DNA of 15,715 nucleotides, taken from Thermoleophilia bacterium UBA6103. GTDB lineage: Bacteria; Actinomycetota; Thermoleophilia; UBA2241. Position numbers and translations under genes: made by a program. This document shows, in pieces, positions 6,120 through 13,098 of the stretch. The notes under the pieces were generated by a model. It did not search any database and was not told the DNA's origin. It saw only the letters and a program-made list of their open reading frames with translations. The stretch spans positions 1 to 15,715 of the forward strand of contig DIWP01000042.1 of assembly GCA_002423545.1 (NCBI GenBank), written 5' to 3'. Every line of letters begins with the position of its first letter. Position 1 is the first letter of the stretch.

Positions 6120-6742
6120 CTTCGTTGCTCATCCTCGCGGAGAACTCCAGCAGCACGGCATGGCGGGTGGCGCTCGCCTTCCTGCTCGTCATCATCGCCG
6201 TCGCACTGGTCTATGTGCTCGTCCGTGCCGGTCGCGTGCTGCAGAAGGTGGAGAAGCTGGTGGAAGACCTCGACACCGAGCTGGTGCCGGTGCTTCAGCG
6301 AGCGTCTACCACCGTCGACGAGGTCAACTCGGAGCTCGGCAAGGTCAACGACATCACTGCCAGCGTCGCGGATATGACCGAGCGCGTCGACGCCGCCACC
6401 CGGGCGGTCGAGAACGCCGTCTCGACGCCGGCCAAGAAGGCCGCCGCGTTCACCAGCGGCGTCGGGCAGACCGTCTCGAGCTTCTTCGGGCGCCGCGGCG
6501 GCGGTGACGCCGATGAGTGGGTCGTCGAGCACGACTGGACGGCCCCGGAGTCGTCGACAGACGCCGGACCTGCGCCGTCGGCAACCGCGCCTTCGGGTGC
6601 CGAGGAGGGCCTGAGCGGCGACGAGCCGGTCGCCGGATCCTGGACGCCGCAGGACGCCGCCGCACCCACGGATGCGCCCGAGGCCGGACAGTCGGCCGAC
6701 GCGGGCGCCGATGAGCCACCTGCCGGGGGACCCCCGTCTTGA
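6113..6742 (+). CDS. DUF948-type membrane protein with coiled coil and disordered tail
   Basis: A 209-residue protein of unknown function. One transmembrane helix (residues about 17-37) is followed by an amphipathic, heptad-like region (about 40-105: VLQKVEKLVEDLDTELVPVL and onward) of the DUF948 kind. A phenylalanine-containing piece (AFTSGVGQTVSSFFGRRGGG) comes next, then a long tail rich in Ala, Pro, Ser and acidic residues (about 125-209), surely disordered. The ATG at 6113 has GGAGG six nt upstream and sits within the last codons of mnmA (ATGCTAG). DUF948 proteins are commonly found upstream of alaS in actinobacteria, which fits here. Its end overlaps the next gene (TTGA). Confidence 0.85.
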   Translation: MLASLLILAENSSSTAWRVALAFLLVIIAVALVYVLVRAGRVLQKVEKLVEDLDTELVPVLQRASTTVDEVNSELGKVNDITASVADMTERVDAATRAVENAVSTPAKKAAAFTSGVGQTVSSFFGRRGGGDADEWVVEHDWTAPESSTDAGPAPSATAPSGAEEGLSGDEPVAGSWTPQDAAAPTDAPEAGQSADAGADEPPAGGPPS

Positions 6743-7008
6743 ACAAGCTCCCGCGCCTTCTCGTGCTGATCGGCACGCTTCTCAGTGCGACGATGGCCGC
6801 CGTCGCCTACGGCCGCAGCGGCCGCAGCGGTGAGCCCTTCGGGGCCTGTCTGCGAGACGTCGCCGGTGAGTGGTCGCTGCCCTCCGTGCGCGAGCGGGCG
6901 CGACTGGCCGCCAGAGACGGCCTGCGCGCCATGGCCCTGCGCGAAGCGGCGGCCGAGCGGGATCTGGGCGCGACCGGGCCGGCCGCCACCGGGCCGGCCG
7001 TCGCCTGA
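6739..7008 (+). CDS. Small single-helix membrane protein, position of DUF6167-type genes
   Basis: An 89-residue protein with one hydrophobic segment (residues about 6-24, RLLVLIGTLLSATMAAVAYG), then a charged helix-rich region (VRERARLAARDGLRAMALREAAAERDL) and an Ala/Gly/Pro end. I do not recognise it firmly. In Streptomyces a small DUF6167 protein of similar design (one membrane segment, then a helix with many Arg/Glu/Ala) lies between the DUF948 gene and alaS, so it may be the counterpart. The TTG start at 6739 overlaps the upstream TGA by one base pair step (TTGA), with GGGGGA eight nt before it. Translational coupling to the DUF948 gene is likely. Confidence 0.65.
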   Translation: MNKLPRLLVLIGTLLSATMAAVAYGRSGRSGEPFGACLRDVAGEWSLPSVRERARLAARDGLRAMALREAAAERDLGATGPAATGPAVA

Positions 7009-7021
7009 CATCGGCGCCGCC

Positions 7022-7393
7022 ATGACAGACCTCGTCGCACTCGAGTTCCCGGCTCACCCATCGGTGCTTCCGCTGGTCCGCATGGTCGTCGGCGGCATGG
7101 CGGCCCGGGTCGATCTGTCCGTCGACGCTCTCGATGACATGCACATGGCGCTGGAGGAGATCTTCTACGCCTCGCGCGAGCACGGGAGGAGCCGCTGCCG
7201 ACTCATCATCACCGCCGAGACCGACGCGCTCACGGTGCAGCTCGGGCCGTTCGCCTCCATGCACGTGGTCGACCGGCTGGCCGAGCCGACCTGCTCGCTC
7301 GTGGCCCGCGTCGTCGAGCTGCAGGTGCTGCCGGACAAGGCCGGCGGCGTCTCGATCTTCCTCACCAAACGGCGCGAGGCGAGTGGCCCATGA
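7022..7393 (+). CDS. RsbW-like anti-sigma factor with degenerate ATP-binding site
   Basis: A 123-residue protein with the small GHKL (HATPase_c_2) layout of RsbW/SpoIIAB anti-sigma kinases: an N-terminal strand (LVALEFPAHPSVLPLVRMVV), a helix, the N-box helix (LDDMHMALEEIFYASREHG, about 37-55), strands, and a final strand (GGVSIFLTKR). It ends in an ATGA overlap with the sigma factor gene, the classic partner arrangement, so it probably binds and holds that sigma. The N-box Glu is present (E46), but the Mg-binding Asn four residues later is replaced by Ala50. No DxGxG box can be seen, where LTVQLGPFASMHVV stands instead. It is therefore unlikely to be an active kinase. The ATG at 7022 is the only sensible start, but it lacks a clear ribosome binding site. 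Coupling to the gene 13 bases upstream is possible. Confidence 0.75.
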   Translation: MTDLVALEFPAHPSVLPLVRMVVGGMAARVDLSVDALDDMHMALEEIFYASREHGRSRCRLIITAETDALTVQLGPFASMHVVDRLAEPTCSLVARVVELQVLPDKAGGVSIFLTKRREASGP

Positions 7394-8322
7394 GCGCGCT
7401 CGACCCCGACTCGCTGCGCCGGCCGCTCGACCTGCCGCTCTCGCCCGACGCGGGCGCCTCCCTGGACCGCGACGAGACCGATGAGCGACCGTCGCGCGAT
7501 GAGGGTACGATCCGCGGTCGCGACGACGCCGAGAAACTCGACCAGTACCTGCTCCGCCGCTGGCGCCTCGACGGCGACATCGAAGCCCGACAGGAGCTGA
7601 TCACGATGTACCTGCCGCTGGTGCGGTCGCTGGCACGCCGGTACGCCGCGCGCGGCGAGCACTTCGACGACCTCGTGCAGGTCGGCGCCATCGGGCTCAT
7701 CAAGGCGATCGACCGCTTCGACCTCGACCGTGGCGTCGAGCTGACCACCTACGCCACGCCCAACATCGTCGGTGAGATCAAACGCTACTTCCGCGACAAG
7801 GGCTGGTCGGTGCGCGTGCCGCGCGGCCTGCAGGAGCTCAACATCCGCATCAACAAGCTCATCGACGAGCTGGTGCCGAAGCTGCAGCGCTCGCCGACCA
7901 TCAACGAGATCGCCCAGGCCGCCGGCGTGGAGCCGGCAGACGTGCTCGAGGCGCTCGAGACCAGCCAGGCGTACAACTCCGTCTCGTTGCAGTCGTCGTT
8001 GGGGGGCGAGCATAGCGAAGAAGAGGCGATGCTCATCGACTACCTCGGTCAGGAGGAGCAGAACTACGACGTCATGGAAGACCGCACCGTCCTGGCGCCC
8101 GGCTTCGCCAAGCTCGACAAGAGGGAGCGCACGATCCTCTACCTGCGCTTCTTCGAGGGCCTCACGCAGTCGCAGATCGCGGCCCGCGTGGGCATCTCCC
8201 AGATGCACGTCTCGCGTCTCATCCGGCGCTCGCTGGAGAAGCTCCGCGAGGAGATCGGCGACCTAGAGGAGCCGATCGTGCCCGAGCCGGGAGACGCGGC
8301 CGGCGTGCACGGCGTAAACTAG
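7390..8322 (+). CDS. SigB/SigF/SigG-family RNA polymerase sigma factor
   Basis: A 310-residue group 3 sigma-70 factor. An acidic, probably disordered N-terminal extension (about 1-45) is followed by region 2 (about 70-142, with FDDLVQVGAIGLIKAIDRFD and the -10 reading part TTYATPNIVGEIKRYFRD), region 3 (about 147-215), and region 4 (about 235-290, with LDKRERTILYLRFFEGLTQ and the -35 reading helix-turn-helix IAARVGISQMHVSRLIRRSL). This is the pattern of general stress or developmental sigma factors of Bacillus and actinobacteria. The ATG at 7390 overlaps the anti-sigma stop (ATGA). The usual length is about 260, and the extra residues are at the N-terminus. Which sigma subgroup it belongs to cannot be decided here, so no symbol is given. 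Confidence 0.93.
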   Translation: MSALDPDSLRRPLDLPLSPDAGASLDRDETDERPSRDEGTIRGRDDAEKLDQYLLRRWRLDGDIEARQELITMYLPLVRSLARRYAARGEHFDDLVQVGAIGLIKAIDRFDLDRGVELTTYATPNIVGEIKRYFRDKGWSVRVPRGLQELNIRINKLIDELVPKLQRSPTINEIAQAAGVEPADVLEALETSQAYNSVSLQSSLGGEHSEEEAMLIDYLGQEEQNYDVMEDRTVLAPGFAKLDKRERTILYLRFFEGLTQSQIAARVGISQMHVSRLIRRSLEKLREEIGDLEEPIVPEPGDAAGVHGVN

Positions 8323-8336
8323 GCGTCGCAGCCTGC

Positions 8337-8373
8337 GGCCGGTGCCGCATCTCCGCCGGCGACGGCGCCGGCC
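8337..8373 (+). terminator. Strong GC hairpin between the sigma gene and alaS
   Basis: GGCCGGTGCCG (8337-8347) pairs with CGGCGCCGGCC (8363-8373), 11 base pairs with one G-T, around a 15-nt loop. It lies 15 nt after the sigma stop codon and 31 nt before the alaS start, without a T-tract. It could end the upstream operon or sit in the alaS leader. No T-box sequence is seen. Confidence 0.35.
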
Positions 8374-8404
8374 AGGGCCCGCAAGCCTCGACCAGAAGGA
8401 CGCC

Positions 8405-11029
8405 GTGGACACCGATCAGCTTCGTCAGTACTTCCTCGACTTCTTCATCGCTCGCGGGCATCTGCTCGCTGAGCCCGCTTCGCTCGTGCCGGCCGGCGAT
8501 CCGAGCGTCCTGTTCACGACCGCCGGCATGCAGCAGTTCAAACCGTACTATCTGGGCACGGCGCCGCCGCCGCAGAAGCGCGCCACCACGTGCCAGCGCT
8601 GCTTCCGCACCTCAGACATCGAGAACGTGGGGTACACCGCCCGGCATCTCACCTTCTTCGAGATGCTCGGCAACTTCTCGTTCGGCGACTACTTCAAGGA
8701 GGAGGCGGTCGCCTGGTCGCTCGAGCTCTCCGACGAGCTCGGTATCGATCGCGACCGCGTCTGGGCCAGCGTGTTCGGCGGCGACGACGAAGTGCCGGCC
8801 GACGACGAGGCGGTGCAGCTCTGGCGCCGGCACGGCATCCCCGAAGAGCGCATCGTGCACCTCTCGCGCAGCGACAACTTCTGGGGGCCGGCCGGACCGT
8901 CCGGTCCCTGCGGCCCCTGCTCCGAGCTGTACTACGACATGGGTCCCGAGGTCGGCTGCCGGCGGCCGGACTGCCGGCCCGGCTGCGACTGCGACCGCTA
9001 CATGGAGTACTGGAACCTGGTCTTCGTCCAGTATTCGATGGACGAGTCTGGCGGGCTCTCGCCGCTGCCGAGTCCCAGCATCGACACCGGCATGGGCCTC
9101 GAGCGCATCGCCGCCGTCACCCAGAACGTGGTCACCATCTTCGAGAACGACGCCTTCCGGCCGCTCATCGAGCTCGGCGAGCGGCTCTCCGGCGTCGCTT
9201 ACGACAGCAGCACGGCGGCCACCCGGGCGCTGCGCACCATGGCCGAGCACGCCCGCGGCGCCGCCTTCCTCATCATGGACGGCGTGCTGCCCGGCAACGA
9301 GGGCCGCGACTACGTGCTGCGTCGCATCATCCGCCGCGCCGTACAGCAGGGGGTCGCCATCGGCGTCAAGGAGCCGTTCCTCACCGCGCTCTGCGACCTG
9401 GTCGTGGACCAGATGAGCGGCGCCTATCCGCGGCTCGCCGCCGAGCGCGACGTCGTCCGCGACGTCGTCGGTGAGGAAGAGGTGCGCTTCCGTCGCACCC
9501 TCGACACCGGGCTGCGCATCCTCGACGAAGCGTTGCGCCGGGCCCGCGACGCCGGCACCGAGCTGCCGGCCGAGGTCGCCTTCGAGCTGCACGACACCTA
9601 CGGCTTCCCTTTCGACCTCACGCGCGAGATCGCCCAGGAAGCCGACATGAGCGTCGATGAAGAGCGCTTCGGGCATCTGATGGCCGGACAGCGGGAACGG
9701 GCCCGCAGCGCCCAGCGCGGCGGCGAGTGGGGCGAGGGACCCAGCGAGACCGACGCCTTCCAGCGCGACACCGCCGGCCTTGTCAGCGACTTCGTCGGCT
9801 ACGAGAAGCTCGAGGTCTTCACCGTCATCCGCGCCCTGCGTACGCTCGACGACGGACGCCTGCTGCTCAAGCTCGCCGAGTCGCCGTTCTACGCCGAAGG
9901 TGGTGGCCAGGTCGCCGACGAGGGCTGGATCCACACCGACGGCGGCAAGCTGAGCGTCACCGGCGTGGTCAAATACGACGGCGATCAGGTGATCGTCGCC
10001 CGTCTCGACGAGGGCGCGGTGGCCGTCAACGACCGCGCCAAGGCCATGGTGAACGCCGTGCGTCGTCACCAGACTGCCTGCAACCACACGGCCACCCACC
10101 TGCTGCACAACGCCCTGCGCCTGCTGGTCGACGATGCCATCCGCCAGGCCGGCTCGGCCGTACGCCCGGAGAAGCTGCGCTTCGATTTCACCACCCGCCG
10201 GGCGCCGAGCGCCGACGAGCTGCGCCAGGTCGAAGAGCTCGTCAACCGGCGCATCGTCGAGAACCATCCGGTGCGCGCCTTCGAGACGACCAAGGAGTAC
10301 GCCGCCGAGCTCGGAGCGCTGGCCTTCTTCGAGGAGAAGTACGGCGACATGGTGCGCGTGCTCGAGGTCGACGATTTCAGCCGCGAGCTCTGCGGCGGCA
10401 CGCATGTCTCATCGACATCGCAGATCGGTCTCTTCAAGATCACCGCCAGCCAGTCGGTGGGGGCCAACACGCGGCGTATCGAGGCGATCACGTCGGCGGC
10501 GGCCATCGAGTACTACCGTGGTCTGGAACAGACGCTGCACGAGGCGGCGACGGTGCTCAAGACAGAGGCCGACCGGGTGCCGGTGGCGGTGCGCAAGGTG
10601 GCGGAGCAGGTGGCCGAGCTCAAGCAGGCGCTGCGCTCCGGCTCCGGCTCCGGAGGCGGTCTGCTCGACGAGCTCGTCGCGGGAGCGCAGAAGGTCGGTC
10701 CGGCGAGCGTCGTCGCGGCCCGTGTCGACGGCCTCAGCGGCGACGACATGCTGCAGCTCTGCGACTCCCTGCGTGAACGTCTCGGCGAGGCGGCCGTCAT
10801 CCTGGCGGCGGCCAAGGACGGGCGTGCGGCCGTGGTGGTGGCGCTCAGCGACGGTCTGGTGGGCCGCGGCCTGCACGCGCAGGAGGTCCTGCGTACGGTC
10901 ACCGCGCCGCTCGGAGGCAAGGGCGGCGGTCGTCCGACCCTGGCACGCGGCGGAGGTCAGAACGTCGAGGCGCTGGATGAGGCGCTCGCAGCCGGCCGCG
11001 ACCAGCTCGTGACGGCTCTGCAGGCCTGA
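8405..11029 (+). CDS. alaS: Alanine--tRNA ligase
   Basis: An 874-residue class II synthetase charging tRNA-Ala, essentially full length for the family (E. coli 876). The catalytic core shows FFIARGHLLAEPASLVP, LFTTAGMQQFKPYYLG, RCFRTSDIENVG, GNFSFGDYFKEEAV and the motif 3 region SIDTGMGLERIAAV. The editing domain has the zinc site H561 and H565 (NHTATHLLHNAL), C663 and H667 (CGGTHVSST), matching the E. coli ligands with a shift of three. The C-terminal DHHA1/C-Ala domain ends in GGKGGGRPTLARGGGQN. The frame is open further upstream to 8342, but the GTG at 8405 gives the conserved N-terminus and has AGAAGGA four nt before it. The ruvX start follows after 37 bases. Confidence 0.97.
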   Translation: MDTDQLRQYFLDFFIARGHLLAEPASLVPAGDPSVLFTTAGMQQFKPYYLGTAPPPQKRATTCQRCFRTSDIENVGYTARHLTFFEMLGNFSFGDYFKEEAVAWSLELSDELGIDRDRVWASVFGGDDEVPADDEAVQLWRRHGIPEERIVHLSRSDNFWGPAGPSGPCGPCSELYYDMGPEVGCRRPDCRPGCDCDRYMEYWNLVFVQYSMDESGGLSPLPSPSIDTGMGLERIAAVTQNVVTIFENDAFRPLIELGERLSGVAYDSSTAATRALRTMAEHARGAAFLIMDGVLPGNEGRDYVLRRIIRRAVQQGVAIGVKEPFLTALCDLVVDQMSGAYPRLAAERDVVRDVVGEEEVRFRRTLDTGLRILDEALRRARDAGTELPAEVAFELHDTYGFPFDLTREIAQEADMSVDEERFGHLMAGQRERARSAQRGGEWGEGPSETDAFQRDTAGLVSDFVGYEKLEVFTVIRALRTLDDGRLLLKLAESPFYAEGGGQVADEGWIHTDGGKLSVTGVVKYDGDQVIVARLDEGAVAVNDRAKAMVNAVRRHQTACNHTATHLLHNALRLLVDDAIRQAGSAVRPEKLRFDFTTRRAPSADELRQVEELVNRRIVENHPVRAFETTKEYAAELGALAFFEEKYGDMVRVLEVDDFSRELCGGTHVSSTSQIGLFKITASQSVGANTRRIEAITSAAAIEYYRGLEQTLHEAATVLKTEADRVPVAVRKVAEQVAELKQALRSGSGSGGGLLDELVAGAQKVGPASVVAARVDGLSGDDMLQLCDSLRERLGEAAVILAAAKDGRAAVVVALSDGLVGRGLHAQEVLRTVTAPLGGKGGGRPTLARGGGQNVEALDEALAAGRDQLVTALQA

Positions 11030-11066
11030 GGCCGCGCGGCCCCGGTCGTCTGAGCGGTCCGCGCCG

Positions 11067-11465
11067 ATGCGTATCCTCGCCCTCGATTTCGGTGCCCGCC
11101 GGACCGGCGTCGCCGTCTGCGATCCCAGCGAGACGATCGTGCGGCCCTATGGCGTCGTCCGTGAGGCCGGCTCGGCGTCCGGCCTCGACGAGATAGCGGC
11201 TCTGGTGGACGAGGAGCACGCCGGGCTCGTGGTCGTCGGCGTACCGGTGTCGCTGGGCGGCGGCGAGCACGCGCAGGCGCGCGCCTGCCGGGCGTTCGCG
11301 ACGGCGCTCGCGGAAAGGCTCGACGTGCCGGTCGTCGGCTACGACGAGCGCTACACGACCAAGGTCGCCGCCGCACGCGGCGGGCACGCCGGGATCGACG
11401 CCCGGGCGGCGGCGGTCCTTCTGGAAGACTACCTGCGGTCTCGCGAGACGGATCCGACCGACTGA
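11067..11465 (+). CDS. ruvX: Putative Holliday junction resolvase / pre-16S rRNA nuclease YqgF
   Basis: A 132-residue RNase H-fold nuclease of the YqgF/RuvX family, about the usual length of 135-140. MRILALDFGARRTGVAVCD holds the first catalytic Asp (D7). VVVGVPVSLGG, the glutamate of DERYTT (E94) and the aspartate of IDARAAAVLLEDYL (D111) complete the active site. The family matures the 5' end of 16S rRNA in E. coli and has been proposed to resolve Holliday junctions. The neighbours alaS and mltG are its usual ones in Gram-positive bacteria. The ATG at 11067 gives the conserved N-terminus, but the ribosome binding site is weak, suggesting coupling to alaS. Confidence 0.93.
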   Translation: MRILALDFGARRTGVAVCDPSETIVRPYGVVREAGSASGLDEIAALVDEEHAGLVVVGVPVSLGGGEHAQARACRAFATALAERLDVPVVGYDERYTTKVAAARGGHAGIDARAAAVLLEDYLRSRETDPTD

Positions 11466-11521
11466 TCGGCGCCGGCCCGGCAGATGGCCAGGCCGGTCGA
11501 TCGGCCGGCTTCCGGTCTGCT

Positions 11522-11577
11522 TCCGGCGCCGGAGGGGGGTTGCGTCCGGCGCCGGAGGGGGGTTGCGTCCGGCGCCG
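11522..11577 (+). repeat. 23-bp tandem repeat, about 2.4 copies, between ruvX and mltG
   Basis: Two identical 23-bp units lie at 11522-11544 and 11545-11567, and the first ten bases recur at 11568-11577. Each unit contains the perfect palindrome CCGGCGCCGG followed by a run of six G and GTTGCG. No gene of its own is supported here. The stretch 11466-11662 otherwise holds another small inverted repeat (GGCCG/CGGCC near 11490-11506) and no clear promoter. Confidence 0.85.
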
Positions 11578-11662
11578 TGTCCGGTCAGCATTGCGAGTGG
11601 TGCACGGCTGCGGCCGCACAGGCAGCATTCGCGGGCTTCATGACGGGGAGGACGACGCGTCG

Positions 11663-12856
11663 ATGGACGACCACAGACGGCAGAACGGTCGCCGGTCCGC
11701 CGGCCGGTCGGACCGGCGGCAGCCCTCGACGTCGTACCGTCGCAGCTCGACGGTGCGATCGCGCCCTCCTTCCTCGCGCCCGCCGTCGGGCAGGGGCCGG
11801 CCTGTGCGCCGCCCGTCCCGCGCCGGCCGCCGGGCGCTGGGCGTGTTCCTGCTCCTGCTGATCGTGCTCGTCGTGGCCGGCATCGCGTTCGGCGGCTACG
11901 CCGTCTACCGGCAGTTCACCCTCGGATATGTCTTCGCGGCGCCGGTGCGCGGCGGGGAGGTCACGGTCACCATCCCCAAGGGCGCCTCGCTCAAGCAGAT
12001 CGCCGAGACGCTCGAGGAAGCCGAGGTCGTGGCCAGCGGTCGCTCCTTCCGCGACCACGTGGAAGAGGCCGGCAAGGCCACCCTGCTGCGGCCCGGCACG
12101 TATACCTTCATCAGGTTCGATTCCTTCGCGGCGATCGTCGCCCAGCTGGAACAGGGTGGCGACGACGGGGCAGTCGACGTCCCCCTGCCCGAAGGCCTCG
12201 ATGCGCGCGAGATGGCGACGGTGGCCGCCGATACCGTCGAGGGCTTCTCGCGGGCTGAGTACGTCAAGCTCACCCTCAAGGAGCCGATCCCCTTCAGCCT
12301 GCCCGGCAAGAAGCCGCGCGGCAGCCTCGAAGGACTGCTGTTTCCCAAGACCTACGCCTTCCCACCGCTGGAGACCCCGCGGCAGCTCGTCGAGGCACAG
12401 CTCGAGGAGTTCCGGCAGGCGTTCGCCAAGGTCGACCTCAAGCGGGCCAGGCGCGGGAACCTGACCGAGTACGACGTGGTGATCATCGCCTCGATGATCG
12501 AGCGTGAGGTGATGGTGGCCAAGGAGCGTCGTCTGGTGTCGGCTGTGATCTGGAATCGGCTCCGCATCGACATGCCGCTGCAGATCGACGCCACCATCGA
12601 GTACGCGCTCGGCAAGCGCAAGAAGGCACTCACCCTCGACGATCTGCAGGTCGACTCGCCGTACAACACGTACCAGCGCAAGGGGTTGCCGCCGACACCC
12701 ATCTGCAACCCCGGCTTGGCCTCTCTGAAGGCCGCCGCCGATCCCGCCGACGTCGACTACATCTACTATGTTGTACGTAACGACGGCACCGGCCGGCACG
12801 CGTTCTCGAACAACTACGACCAGTTCCTCCGGGACAAGGCGGCCGCCGGCCTCTGA
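11663..12856 (+). CDS. mltG: Endolytic murein transglycosylase MltG (YceG family)
   Basis: A 397-residue inner-membrane lytic transglycosylase that cuts nascent glycan strands and so sets their length. A cytoplasmic head of 57 residues contains 19 arginines with many Pro and Ser, and is probably disordered. A transmembrane helix covers about 58-80 (ALGVFLLLLIVLVVAGIAFG). A LysM-like part (VTIPKGASLKQIAETLEE) and the YceG domain follow, with SLEGLLFPKTYAFP, the catalytic Glu E280 in IIASMIEREV, WNRLRIDMPLQIDATIEYAL, DSPYNTYQRKGLPPTPICNP and the closing YYVVRNDGTGRHAFSNNYD. The frame is open upstream to 11540. The ATG at 11663 is preferred, with GGGGAGG 11 nt upstream, which is a long gap, so a slightly different start is possible. 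The basic head is common in actinobacterial MltG. Confidence 0.93.
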   Translation: MDDHRRQNGRRSAGRSDRRQPSTSYRRSSTVRSRPPSSRPPSGRGRPVRRPSRAGRRALGVFLLLLIVLVVAGIAFGGYAVYRQFTLGYVFAAPVRGGEVTVTIPKGASLKQIAETLEEAEVVASGRSFRDHVEEAGKATLLRPGTYTFIRFDSFAAIVAQLEQGGDDGAVDVPLPEGLDAREMATVAADTVEGFSRAEYVKLTLKEPIPFSLPGKKPRGSLEGLLFPKTYAFPPLETPRQLVEAQLEEFRQAFAKVDLKRARRGNLTEYDVVIIASMIEREVMVAKERRLVSAVIWNRLRIDMPLQIDATIEYALGKRKKALTLDDLQVDSPYNTYQRKGLPPTPICNPGLASLKAAADPADVDYIYYVVRNDGTGRHAFSNNYDQFLRDKAAAGL

Positions 12857-12926
12857 CGCCGCCGGTAGCCGGCACAGGACCGCTGCCGGCGTTCCCCACG
12901 GGGCGGCCCCCGGCCTCTGACGCCGC
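12846..12926 (+). repeat. 17-bp direct repeat spanning the mltG stop codon and downstream
   Basis: CCGGCCTCTGACGCCGC occurs at 12846-12862, covering the last mltG codons and TGA, and again at 12910-12926, 64 bp further. The flanks do not match, so it looks like a remnant of a local duplication. Between them GCCGGC repeats at 12868-12873 and 12885-12890 can form a hairpin. Confidence 0.6.
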
Positions 12927-12978
12927 GGCGTCGCGCGCCGCTTGACGGTCACCCCCGTAGGTAGTCATCGCGGGAGGA

Positions 12979-13006
12979 TGGCAGCCGCCATCGCCTAACC
13001 TATAGT
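12979..13006 (+). promoter_or_regulatory. Possible promoter for aroE-pilB
   Basis: TATAGT (13001-13006) is a good -10 element in a very GC-rich gap. The matching -35 is weak (TGGCAG at 12979-12984, 16 bp spacing). A better -35-like TTGACG at 12942-12947 has no good -10 at normal distance. The 242-bp gap after mltG suggests aroE starts a new transcript, beginning near 13013. Confidence 0.35.
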
Positions 13007-13037
13007 CGCCTCTCCGCTCGATCCCTCAACCGCAGGC

Positions 13038-13069
13038 CTGTTCCCGCCGAAGGAGTGGTGGCGGGACAG
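13038..13069 (+). promoter_or_regulatory. Stable hairpin in the aroE leader
   Basis: CTGTTCCCGCC (13038-13048) pairs with GGCGGGACAG (13060-13069), with one bulged T, around an 11-nt loop that contains AAGGAG. It lies 29 nt before the aroE start. No family of leader RNA is recognised. Confidence 0.4.
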
Positions 13070-13098
13070 ATCGGCAGCTCCGCCCGGAGGTCGACGTC

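Noticed and set aside
8323..8404. Possible T-box riboswitch before alaS
   Set aside because: The gap is only 82 bp, with no T-box consensus and no specifier stem. Only a simple hairpin is seen.
8612..10405. 597-codon open frame on the - strand
   Set aside because: It is antisense to alaS, whose catalytic and editing motifs are all intact. High G+C makes long antisense frames common.
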